Positions 18,344 through 26,635 of a stretch of 64,000 bases of DNA are shown here, one piece after another. Origin of the DNA: Thalassovita litoralis. GTDB taxonomy: Bacteria > Pseudomonadota > Alphaproteobacteria > Rhodobacterales > Rhodobacteraceae. The notes under the pieces are model-generated. The model was given only the letters and a program-made list of their open reading frames with translations, did no database searches and had not been told where the DNA came from. Both the position numbers and the translations under genes were made by a program. Where the stretch lies: contig NZ_FXTO01000001.1 of NCBI RefSeq assembly GCF_900182725.1, forward strand, positions 62,001-126,000, given 5' to 3'. Position 1 is the first letter of the stretch, and each line of letters begins with the position of its first letter.

Positions 18344-19891
18344 TGGCTGGCGCCGGTCTTAGGGGCGGCGATAATTGCCGGATCATCCGTGCAGGCCGAT
18401 CCTGATGGCCAAGAAATCTACATCGACCTTTGCGCGTCCTGCCACAGCGAAACCCGGCTGGGCGGCATTGGCCCGGCCCTGATCCCCGAGGCACTGGGGC
18501 GCTTGCGCGGGCAATCGTTAAGCGGGATCATCGCCAATGGCCGGGTCGCCACGCAAATGCCCGCCTTTGGGGCCACCCTGTCCGCCGCCGAGGTCGAGGC
18601 TGTTGCCCTCTTTATTTCCAGCCCCCTGCCGAACATCCCGCAATGGACCGCCGAGGAAATCACCGCGACCCGCGTTATGGCCGAGGACTACTTGCCCGCG
18701 CCTGCCCCGGTCTTTGATGCCGATCCGATGAATATCACGTTGGTCGTGGAAACTGGCGACCACCATATCAGCGTTCTGAATGGCGATACGTTCGAGGTTC
18801 TGGATCGTTTCCCCACCCCATTCGCCGTACATGGCGGGCCAAAGTTCAGCCCCGACGGGCGCTACGTATTTGTCATGTCGCGGGATGGCTGGGTGCAGAA
18901 ATATGACATCTGGTCCCTGAAAGAAGTGGGGCGCATCCGCGCCGGGATCAACAGCCGCAACATCGCCATGAGCGCAGACGGCAAATGGCTGGCCGTTGCC
19001 AATTATCTGCCCCACAGCCTGACGATCCTGTCGACTGACGATCTGAGCGTTGCCGCAATTCGGGACATCACCGCGCGGGATGGCACATCCAGCCGCGTAT
19101 CTGCGGTGTATCAGGCCCCCCAGCGCGAAAGCTTCATTCTGGCCCTGAAAGACGCGCCGGAGATCTGGGAAATCGGCACCACCGAAGATGCCGGGCCATT
19201 TCACGAAGGGTTTGTTCACAGGCACGAATCCGGGATGAAAGAGGCATTGGCCGAAGAACACGGCCTGTTCGCCCGCCGCCGGATCATGATTAACGAACCG
19301 CTGGACGATTTCTTCTTCACCTCGGATTACCGCAACCTGATCGGGGCCAGCCGCACCGGGGATAAGGGCGTGGTGGTCAATCTGGACGTAGGGCGCGAGG
19401 TCGCGGAACTGCCCCTGCCGGGGATGCCCCATCTGGGGTCTGGCATTTCGTGGCAACGGCGCGGACATACCGTCATGGCGACCCCGCACCTGAAAGAAGG
19501 CAAGCTAAGCGTCATCGACACGCGCGACTGGTCTATCGTCAAGGTAATCGACACGCTGGGACCGGGCTTTTTCCTGCGCAGTCACGAAAATACGCCCTAT
19601 GTCTGGGCCGATGTGTTCTTTGGTCCCAACAAGGACAAGATGCACATCATCGACAAGGACACGCTGGAGATCGTAAAAACGCTGGACCCGGCACCGGGGA
19701 AAACCGTGGCCCATATCGAATTCACCAAGACCGGCAAATATGCGCTGGTGTCCATATGGGAAGACGACGGGGCCGTGATCGTCTATGACGCCGAAACGCT
19801 GGAGGAGGTTCGCCGCCTGCCAATGCGCAAACCTTCGGGGAAATATAATGTCTGGAACAAAATCACATTCTCGGACGGCACCAGCCACTAA
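18338..19891 (+). CDS. nirN: NirN, dihydro-heme d1 dehydrogenase (c-type cytochrome)
   Basis: A 517-residue NirS-like protein: signal peptide (MKWLAPVLGAAIIAGSSVQA), cytochrome c domain with CASCH (32-36) and an eight-bladed propeller. NirN oxidises dihydro-heme d1 in the last step of cofactor synthesis and helps transfer it to NirS in the periplasm. The frame is open back to 18242, but only the ATG at 18338 gives a normal signal peptide, with ribosome site GGAG 14 nt upstream inside a repeat-like element. Last heme d1 gene of the operon. Confidence 0.92.
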   Translation: MKWLAPVLGAAIIAGSSVQADPDGQEIYIDLCASCHSETRLGGIGPALIPEALGRLRGQSLSGIIANGRVATQMPAFGATLSAAEVEAVALFISSPLPNIPQWTAEEITATRVMAEDYLPAPAPVFDADPMNITLVVETGDHHISVLNGDTFEVLDRFPTPFAVHGGPKFSPDGRYVFVMSRDGWVQKYDIWSLKEVGRIRAGINSRNIAMSADGKWLAVANYLPHSLTILSTDDLSVAAIRDITARDGTSSRVSAVYQAPQRESFILALKDAPEIWEIGTTEDAGPFHEGFVHRHESGMKEALAEEHGLFARRRIMINEPLDDFFFTSDYRNLIGASRTGDKGVVVNLDVGREVAELPLPGMPHLGSGISWQRRGHTVMATPHLKEGKLSVIDTRDWSIVKVIDTLGPGFFLRSHENTPYVWADVFFGPNKDKMHIIDKDTLEIVKTLDPAPGKTVAHIEFTKTGKYALVSIWEDDGAVIVYDAETLEEVRRLPMRKPSGKYNVWNKITFSDGTSH

Positions 19892-20108
19892 GCGCGCACC
19901 GCTGAAATTGCAGCTTTTGCTGTATCCGTTTTCAGCGGCGGCGGTGGCGATCAACCTGTTCCTGCTTTTCCTGATGTTACAGGCCGTAGGGGTGCCAGCA
20001 ATGCCGCCGCATATCGCCCTGTTGCTGGCAATTCCGCTGGGGGTTCCCGCGAATTGGCTGGCAACCCGCTGGGTACAAGGCCTGATCGACGAGGCCGAAG
20101 GCCGGTAA
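19848..20108 (+). CDS. Small two-helix membrane protein downstream of nirN
   Basis: An 86-residue protein: a basic N-terminus (MSGTKSHSRTAPATKRAPLK), then two hydrophobic segments (about 27-47 and 54-66) and a short acidic tail. The proposed ATG lies inside the nirN end (44-nt overlap). It has no named relative that I recognise. It is the last gene of the rightward nir operon and ends 9 nt from a convergent MFS gene. A role with nitrite reduction is inferred from position only. Confidence 0.6.
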   Translation: MSGTKSHSRTAPATKRAPLKLQLLLYPFSAAAVAINLFLLFLMLQAVGVPAMPPHIALLLAIPLGVPANWLATRWVQGLIDEAEGR

Positions 20109-20117
20109 ACCCTGCGG

Positions 20118-21302
20118 CTAGAGGCTGTGTATCTGGCGGTCCCGCAGAATGTCCCAATACAGGATGACCGCCGCGGCAACCGGAACCACCGCGCCCATCA
20201 TCAACACCCACAGCATTGCGGCCGCCCCATAATGCTGAATCAGCAGCGCCCCCAACAGTGGCGCCACCGCCGACGCAACCAACACCGGCCCCGCCAGTCG
20301 CCCCATGATCAGCGCGTAATCCTCGGGCGCAAAGATCGACAAGGGCAAAGCCCCCCGCGCAATCGACCACAATCCGTTCCCCGCGCCATAGGCCACCAAA
20401 GCGGCACTGGCTGGAATTTCCAGCACCAACCCCAGAAACCCCAGCAAAACCAGCCCGGTCGAGGCCATCATCGTCCAAATCGGGTGATGCCTGCCCCGCC
20501 CCATCATTTCCAAAACACGCGCCCCGACCTGCGCGGGGCCGATCAGCGTTCCCAATGCGACGGCAGCCGCCAGCGCATAGCCCTGTGCCGTCATGATCGT
20601 GATCAGATGCACCGACCAGATCGACGACACCATCGCCAGCATTGCCCCTGCAATGGCCAGACACCAAAACCGCAGCCCATATTGGGATGCTGGCACAGGC
20701 AGGGCCGGGTCCGGTGTGGCCACCGTCAAAACAGGCGGAACACGCGGCAACACGATCCAGCACAGCGGCAGACAAACACCCAGATTTAGCGCAGCATAGG
20801 CGAAACATGTTCCTCGCCAGCCCACCAGTTCCACCAGAAAGGCCGAAACGGGCCAACACACCGTACTGGCAAACCCACCCCACAGGGTCAGCGTCGTGAT
20901 CGCAGACCGCGCCTCGCGGCCATAGATACGCCCCAACGTGGAAAACGCCGCATCATACAGCGCCCCGGCCATACCCAGCCCGATCACGGCCCATGCAACC
21001 AGATAGACCGGCAGCGACCGGGACAGCCCCAGCAAGACCAGACCAGCGGCAATCAACGTGATGCCCCCCGCCAGAACCCGCCGCCCGCCATCACGCTGGA
21101 TCAGTCGCCCAACCCAACCCGATGCAAGCCCCGACGCCAGCAACGCCAACGACACCCCTGCTGTCACCGCGCCAGCACCCCATCCGGTTTCCAACCGGAT
21201 CGGTTCCGCCAAAACGGCCAGCAGATAAAAACTGCTGCCCCACGTCAGGATCATCACGATCCCAAGCGCAGAAATCACTTGTGACCGCTGTGACAGGATC
21301 AT
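20118..21302 (-). CDS. MFS transporter
   Basis: A 394-residue major facilitator protein with 12 hydrophobic segments and typical MFS loops (LASGWVGRLIQRDGGRRVLAGG after helix 2; GRIYGREARSAITTLTLWGG). The substrate is unknown. I chose the ATG at 21302 (MILSQRSQVISALGIVMILTWGSSFYLL) because the upstream in-frame sequence overlaps the decarboxylase gene and is not hydrophobic. Convergent with the nir operon and downstream of the decarboxylase on the same strand, 22 nt apart. Confidence 0.85.
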   Translation of the reverse strand: MILSQRSQVISALGIVMILTWGSSFYLLAVLAEPIRLETGWGAGAVTAGVSLALLASGLASGWVGRLIQRDGGRRVLAGGITLIAAGLVLLGLSRSLPVYLVAWAVIGLGMAGALYDAAFSTLGRIYGREARSAITTLTLWGGFASTVCWPVSAFLVELVGWRGTCFAYAALNLGVCLPLCWIVLPRVPPVLTVATPDPALPVPASQYGLRFWCLAIAGAMLAMVSSIWSVHLITIMTAQGYALAAAVALGTLIGPAQVGARVLEMMGRGRHHPIWTMMASTGLVLLGFLGLVLEIPASAALVAYGAGNGLWSIARGALPLSIFAPEDYALIMGRLAGPVLVASAVAPLLGALLIQHYGAAAMLWVLMMGAVVPVAAAVILYWDILRDRQIHSL

Positions 21303-21324
21303 TGCAGACCTACGGTTTTGCCTG

Positions 21325-23610
21325 TCATTCAGCCACGCAATCGGCGAAATATTGGGCTTCGCCATGTTCCCCGATCTCTTGGACCAGACCGTGAATATCG
21401 GTTTCAAACCCCGGACATTCACGGGCAAATTCACGGTTAAACCGCAGGTATTCCACGATCTTGGCGTTAAAGACCTCTCCGGGGATCAGCAACGGAATAC
21501 CCGGCGGATAGGGCGTGACCAAGCTGGTCGTAATCCGCCCTTCCAGATCATCAATCGGCACCCGTTCCGTTTTGCGCCGCGCGATATGGGAATACGCGTC
21601 GCTGGGCGTCATCGCGGGGTGGTGATCGGACAGATAGATTTCCGTCGACAGGCGCGCGACATCGTATTTCGCATACATCATATGCACATGCTGGCACAGA
21701 TCGCGCAGGCCCATCCGTTCATATCGGGACTGTTTCGCGCTGAATTCCGGCATCACCCGCCACAGCGGTTGGTTTTTGTCGTAATCGTCCTTGAACTGCT
21801 GCAAGGCCGCCAACAGCGTATTCCACCGCCCCTTGGTGATCCCGATGGTGAACATGATGAAGAAGCTGTAAAGCCCGGTTTTTTCCACCACGACACCGTG
21901 TTCCGTCAGGTATTTCGACACGATCGAGGCAGGAATCCCCGTTTCTTCAAAACGACCGTCTATATTCAGGCCGGGCGTGATGATCGTGGCCTTGATCGGG
22001 TCCAGCATGTTGAACCCGCGCGCCATGTCGCCAAAGCCATGCCAAGCGTCCTCGCCCGAGCTTTCGACACCGTCGCGATCGGTCTTTTTCAGTTCCCAAT
22101 CCTTAGCGCGGCCAATGCCTTCTTCCGCCAGCTCATCCGGTCCCCAGACCTGGAACCACCAGTCGTTGCCAAACTCTTCGTCCACCTTGCGCATGGCACG
22201 GCGGAAATCCAATGCCTCCATCAGGCTTTCTTCGACCAGTGCCGTACCGCCCGGCGGTTCCATCATGGCCGCCGCCACATCACAGCTTGCGATGATCGAA
22301 TATTGCGGGCTGGTCGAGGTGTGCATCAGATACGCCTCGTTGAACAGGTGTCGGTCCAGTTTGGTTTCTTGCGAATCCTGCACCAACACATGACTGGCCT
22401 GACTGATCCCGGCCAGCAGTTTGTGAACCGATTGCGTGGCATAAGTCACCGAATGCTGCGTCCGCCCGCGTTTCCGCCCCATCGAGTGATAGGTGCCATA
22501 GAACGGGTGGAACGCCGCGTGGGGCAGCCATGCCTCGTCGAAATGCAGATTTTCGACATAGCCATCCAACAGGCATTTGATCTCTTCCGTATTGTACAGC
22601 ACCCCGTCATATGTCGACTGGGTCAGCGTCATGATGCGCGGCTTAACGGTTTCGGGGTCCACCCCCTCTAGCAGCGGGTTAGCCTTGATCTTGGTCTTGA
22701 TCATCTCCGGCTCAAACTCGGACCGCTGGATCGGACCGATAATACCCCAATGGTTGCGTGTCGGCTTCAAAAACACCGGAATCGCGCCGGTCATGATGAT
22801 CGAATGCAAGATTGACTTGTGGCAATTGCGGTCCACCACAACGACATCCCCCGGCGCAACCGTGTGATGCCAGACCATCTTGTTACTGGTCGAGGTGCCA
22901 TTGGTCACAAAGAAACAGTGATCCGCATTGAAAATCCGCGCCGCGTTGCGTTCGGACGCCCCGATGGCGCCGTTATGGTCCAGCAATTGCCCCAGTTCTT
23001 CGACGGCGTTACACACATCCGCCCGCAGCATATTTTCCCCATAGAACTGGTGATACATCTGGCCGATGGGCGATTTCAGGAACGCCACCCCACCAGAATG
23101 CCCCGGACAATGCCACGAATATGATCCGTCCTCGGCGTAATCCAGCAGCTCTTTGAAAAACGGCGGCTGGATACCCTCCAGATAGCTTTTCGCCTCGCGG
23201 ATGATGTGCTTGGCCACAAAGTCCGGTGTATCCTCGAACATGTGGATAAAGCCGTGCAATTCCCGCAAGATGTCATTGGGCAGGTGGCGGCTGGTCTTGG
23301 TTTCCCCATAGACATAGATCGGCACATCGGCGTTTTTCCAACGCACTTCTTCGATGAAATTACGCAGATTCACCACTGCCGGGTCCAGATCGGGGCCGGG
23401 GCTGAATTCTTCGTCATCAATCGACAGCACAAAGGCCGAGGCCCGGCTTTGTTGCTGCGCGAATTGCGACAGGTCGCCATAGCTGGTGACGCCCAGCACC
23501 TCGAACCCCTCCCGCTCTATCGCGCCAGCCAAGGCACGAATCCCCAACCCCGAGGTATTCTCGGACCGGAAATCTTCGTCGATGATTACGATGGGGAACC
23601 GAAATTTCAT
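21325..23610 (-). CDS. Orn/Lys/Arg family basic amino acid decarboxylase
   Basis: A 761-residue PLP-dependent fold-I decarboxylase. It has an N-terminal receiver-like wing domain (about 1-135), a large PLP domain with the Schiff-base lysine in SVHK (K397) and the aspartate in HFDEAWLPHA, and a C-terminal domain with the family glycine-rich stretch GYPPGIPLLIPGE written here as PYPPGIPLLIPGE. It should convert arginine, lysine or ornithine to the polyamine precursor. Substrate cannot be decided by eye. The length matches the inducible bacterial enzymes. No antizyme or antiporter gene is adjacent apart from the MFS protein. Confidence 0.9.
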   Translation of the reverse strand: MKFRFPIVIIDEDFRSENTSGLGIRALAGAIEREGFEVLGVTSYGDLSQFAQQQSRASAFVLSIDDEEFSPGPDLDPAVVNLRNFIEEVRWKNADVPIYVYGETKTSRHLPNDILRELHGFIHMFEDTPDFVAKHIIREAKSYLEGIQPPFFKELLDYAEDGSYSWHCPGHSGGVAFLKSPIGQMYHQFYGENMLRADVCNAVEELGQLLDHNGAIGASERNAARIFNADHCFFVTNGTSTSNKMVWHHTVAPGDVVVVDRNCHKSILHSIIMTGAIPVFLKPTRNHWGIIGPIQRSEFEPEMIKTKIKANPLLEGVDPETVKPRIMTLTQSTYDGVLYNTEEIKCLLDGYVENLHFDEAWLPHAAFHPFYGTYHSMGRKRGRTQHSVTYATQSVHKLLAGISQASHVLVQDSQETKLDRHLFNEAYLMHTSTSPQYSIIASCDVAAAMMEPPGGTALVEESLMEALDFRRAMRKVDEEFGNDWWFQVWGPDELAEEGIGRAKDWELKKTDRDGVESSGEDAWHGFGDMARGFNMLDPIKATIITPGLNIDGRFEETGIPASIVSKYLTEHGVVVEKTGLYSFFIMFTIGITKGRWNTLLAALQQFKDDYDKNQPLWRVMPEFSAKQSRYERMGLRDLCQHVHMMYAKYDVARLSTEIYLSDHHPAMTPSDAYSHIARRKTERVPIDDLEGRITTSLVTPYPPGIPLLIPGEVFNAKIVEYLRFNREFARECPGFETDIHGLVQEIGEHGEAQYFADCVAE

Positions 23611-23798
23611 GAATCTCTCCTAATGGCGGCGCAGACGACCTTGCCTATTCTTACGTACCCATCGCCCCCGTCAAGGCCCGGCAAACACACAAGCAACGCC
23701 GCGCCAAACCAAGCGCAACATCAAGTGCCCAAGCCAAACCAGACCGGATATAGAGCCAATTTTTGAAGGAAGTGTGACCACTTTTAAGAATAGTGGAA

Positions 23799-23875
23799 TG
23801 GTAGCGGAGGAGGGACTTGAACCCCCGACACGCGGATTATGATTCCGCTGCTCTAACCAACTGAGCTACTCCGCC
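23799..23875 (-). tRNA. tRNA-Met (CAT), elongator type
   Basis: The minus strand folds as a full cloverleaf of 77 nt including an encoded CCA. Acceptor GGCGGAG pairs with CTCCGCT (first pair G-U), the D loop is AGCTCAGTTGGTTAGAGC, and the anticodon stem is GCGGA/TCCGC with loop ATCATAA giving CAT (23839-23841). The T arm is GGGGGTTCAAGTCCC. The G-U first pair and the D-arm rule out an initiator tRNA. A tRNA-Ile with lysidine at CAT is possible but less like this sequence. Confidence 0.93.
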
Positions 23876-23965
23876 GAAGTGGGAGCGAATTACGAAAGCA
23901 GGGCGGCGGCGTCAAGGGAGAAATCGCAGGAAATTGCGGATTTTTCCGAATGGCGCCGAAACCGC

Positions 23966-24661
23966 TCAGACCGATACGGCCTGAACCAGTTCGTCCCGTG
24001 TCAATTCTGCTTTGGTTCCCTGTTTCAGCACCGCCCCCCGGCGCATCACCACGAATTTGTCCGCCAGACCATAGGCAAAGTCGAAATACTGTTCGACCAG
24101 CACAATCGCCATATTCCCCTGATCGCGCAGGTATTCGATCACCCGGCCAATCTGCTGAATGATATTGGGCTGGATGCCCTCGGTCGGTTCGTCCAGAAGC
24201 AGCAGCTTGGGTTTGGTGATCATGGCCCGCGCAATCGCAAGCTGCTGTTGCTGCCCGCCGGATAGATCGCCGCCGCGCCGGTGCAGGAAATCCTTCAGGA
24301 TCGGGAACAGCTCGAACACCTCGTCTGGGATGAAATGTTCGGATCGCGGCAGACAGGCAAAGCCGGTTTCCAGATTTTCACGCACGGTCAGCAGCGGAAA
24401 AATATCGCGCCCCTGCGGCACATATCCCACCCCCTTGCGGGCAAGCGCATGGGCAGGCAAGCGCCCGATCTGTTCGCCATCCAGTTCGATCCCCCCGCCC
24501 GATCGCGGATGGGTGCCGGAAATCGCCTTTAGCAGGCTGGTTTTGCCCACGCCATTCGTTCCCATCACACAGGTGACTTCGCCCACCTGCGCATCCATGC
24601 TGATACCGTTCAGAATTTGCGAACTGCCATAATGCAGGGTCAGATTATCAGTTTTCAGCAT
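23966..24661 (-). CDS. urtE: Urea ABC transporter ATP-binding protein UrtE
   Basis: A 231-residue ABC ATPase of the LivF/UrtE branch: Walker A GTNGVGKTS (34-42), signature LSGGQQQQLAIARA, Walker B LLLLDEPTEGIQPN. The EPTEGIQP wording is characteristic of UrtE. It is the last gene of urtABCDE, 3 nt after urtD. It energises urea uptake with UrtD. Confidence 0.94.
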   Translation of the reverse strand: MLKTDNLTLHYGSSQILNGISMDAQVGEVTCVMGTNGVGKTSLLKAISGTHPRSGGGIELDGEQIGRLPAHALARKGVGYVPQGRDIFPLLTVRENLETGFACLPRSEHFIPDEVFELFPILKDFLHRRGGDLSGGQQQQLAIARAMITKPKLLLLDEPTEGIQPNIIQQIGRVIEYLRDQGNMAIVLVEQYFDFAYGLADKFVVMRRGAVLKQGTKAELTRDELVQAVSV

Positions 24662-24664
24662 TGC

Positions 24665-25405
24665 TTAGCGCCCCAGATATACATCAATCACATCCTGATT
24701 GGCCGTCACATGGTCCAATGATCCTTCGGCCAGAACGCTGCCTTCGTGCAACACCGTGACCTTGCAGTTCAGGCGGCGGACGAATTCCATGTCATGTTCC
24801 ACCACCACCACCGCACGGGTTTTCGCCGCTTCGACCAGAATATCGGTGGTGTGTTCGCGTTCCGCCAGGGTCATCCCAGCAGCGGGTTCATCCACCAGCA
24901 ACAGACGCGGTTCCTGCGCCAGCAGCATCCCGATTTCCAGCCATTGCTTTTGGCCGTGCGACAGCTCCCCGGCTTTGCGATGAATCTCATCCGACAGGCC
25001 GATTTCGCTGGCCAGTTCCTCGGCCTTGCCCAAATCCCTGAATTTCGGCTTGAACATCAACACCCGCCACGGCGAGCGATCATTTTTCAGCGCCATCAGC
25101 AGGTTGTCGAATACGGTTTGGTCCTCGAACACGGTCGGGCGCTGGAATTTGCGGCCCACACCCGCGCGGGCAATCTGCGCCTCGCTCATCTTTAGCAGGG
25201 ACACGGATTTTTCACCCCAGATCACCCGGCCCTGATCGGGGCGGGTCTTTCCGGTGATGATGTCCATGAACGTAGTCTTGCCCGCCCCGTTCGGGCCAAT
25301 GATGGCCCGCATCTCGGCATTGCCGATCTGAAAGGACAGATTGTTGATCGCCTTGAACCCGTCAAAGCTGACGGACACGCCGGACACTTCCAGAAGGGTG
25401 GTCAT
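24665..25405 (-). CDS. urtD: Urea ABC transporter ATP-binding protein UrtD
   Basis: A 246-residue ABC ATPase of the LivG/UrtD branch: Walker A IGPNGAGKTTFMD, signature LSHGQKQWLEIGMLLAQ and Walker B LLLVDEPAAGMT. The LSHGQKQWLEIGM wording separates UrtD from LivG. The ATG at 25405 overlaps the urtC stop as ATGA; upstream in-frame codons belong to urtC in another frame. Partner of UrtE. Confidence 0.94.
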   Translation of the reverse strand: MTTLLEVSGVSVSFDGFKAINNLSFQIGNAEMRAIIGPNGAGKTTFMDIITGKTRPDQGRVIWGEKSVSLLKMSEAQIARAGVGRKFQRPTVFEDQTVFDNLLMALKNDRSPWRVLMFKPKFRDLGKAEELASEIGLSDEIHRKAGELSHGQKQWLEIGMLLAQEPRLLLVDEPAAGMTLAEREHTTDILVEAAKTRAVVVVEHDMEFVRRLNCKVTVLHEGSVLAEGSLDHVTANQDVIDVYLGR

Positions 25406-26634
25406 TCCTGTGCCTCCTTTTCCTGCAATGCGCCCTGACCGGGGCCAAGCGCCTGCCCGTGGCGGCGCGGCGCAACGATCCCCTGCGCCAGATCGAACAG
25501 TCCCCCGATGCCCTTGGGCGCGAATAGCGTGACCAGAACGAAGCTGCCCCCCAGCAACACCTGCCACCAATCCACCCATTTGATCGTATAGAACCCCAGC
25601 GGCACATCAGGCGCCTGCCCGCCGGTGAACCATGTCGACACCAGCGACACCAGCGCCGCGCCGATCACCGCGCCATACAACCGCCCGCGCCCGCCAATCG
25701 CCACCCACACCGCCAGATAGATCGAGGCAATCGGCGCGATTTCCGCCGGATTGATAATGCCCGCCTGCGGGTAATAGAGCGCCCCGGCCACCCCTGCGAT
25801 CATCGCCGTCAGCACGAAAATGAACAGCTTGTAACCTTCGACCGAATAGCCAAGGAACCTGACCCGCTGTTCATCGTCCCGAATACCACGAATGACCGAA
25901 CCGAACTTGCCCGACACCACCCACGCCGCCAGAACATAGCCCAGCCCCAGCGCCAGCGCCGATACCCAGAAGAACCAGATCGACACCACGCTTTGCGGCA
26001 CTTCGTCCAGCCCCGGCAGGTTTTGCAACCCCGACAACCCGTTGTTGCCGCGCAAACCGCTATCATTTTGGAACAGGTACAGCGACAACGCCAGCGTCAT
26101 CGCCTGCGTCAGGATTGACAGGTAAACCCCCGTCACCCGGCTGCGGAAGGCCAGCCAGCCGAACACCAGCGCCAGCAGACCGGGCACCAGAACCACCAGC
26201 GCCAACTGGATCGGCAGGCTGTCGGCAAAGGCCCAGACCAGCGGGAAATCACTGCTGCCGACCACGCCGAATATCTGCGTGCCGATGGCGTCCACCACCT
26301 CTTGCGGTGTTGGCGGGATCTGGGCCTGCGCCAACGAGGTTTCGACAATGCCCCGTGTGCGTTCATACATCAGCCACATCCCCACCATGTAGCCACCCAG
26401 CCCGAAGAACGCGAAATGCCCCAGCGAAAGGATGCCGCAATAGCCCCACACCAAATCCATCGCGATGGCGATCAGACACAGGCACAGCGTCTTGCCCAGC
26501 GTTTTCACGAAAGAGGTGGAAATCAGCGCCGCGCCTGTGGCTTCGGACAGCAACGTGACGGACAGGGTGAATAACGCCAGCACGCCCAGAAAAATCAACA
26601 CCGAAGGGTTCCGCATAAGGAAGGTGTTTTTCAT
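25402..26634 (-). CDS. urtC: Urea ABC transporter permease UrtC
   Basis: A 410-residue LivM-type permease with about ten membrane helices and the family segments WGYCGILSLGHFAFFGLGGYMVGM and YSVEGYKLFIFVLTAMIAGVAGALYYPQ. The ATG at 26634 (MKNTFLMRNP) lies 1 nt past the urtB stop. The C-terminal 25 residues are charged and cytoplasmic. Part of the urtABCDE operon. Confidence 0.93.
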   Translation of the reverse strand: MKNTFLMRNPSVLIFLGVLALFTLSVTLLSEATGAALISTSFVKTLGKTLCLCLIAIAMDLVWGYCGILSLGHFAFFGLGGYMVGMWLMYERTRGIVETSLAQAQIPPTPQEVVDAIGTQIFGVVGSSDFPLVWAFADSLPIQLALVVLVPGLLALVFGWLAFRSRVTGVYLSILTQAMTLALSLYLFQNDSGLRGNNGLSGLQNLPGLDEVPQSVVSIWFFWVSALALGLGYVLAAWVVSGKFGSVIRGIRDDEQRVRFLGYSVEGYKLFIFVLTAMIAGVAGALYYPQAGIINPAEIAPIASIYLAVWVAIGGRGRLYGAVIGAALVSLVSTWFTGGQAPDVPLGFYTIKWVDWWQVLLGGSFVLVTLFAPKGIGGLFDLAQGIVAPRRHGQALGPGQGALQEKEAQE

Positions 26635-26635
26635 G

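Noticed and set aside
23799-23875. tRNA-Met as an attachment site for an integrated island
   Set aside because: No integrase gene and no repeated tRNA 3' end were seen nearby; the flanking genes are ordinary chromosomal ones.
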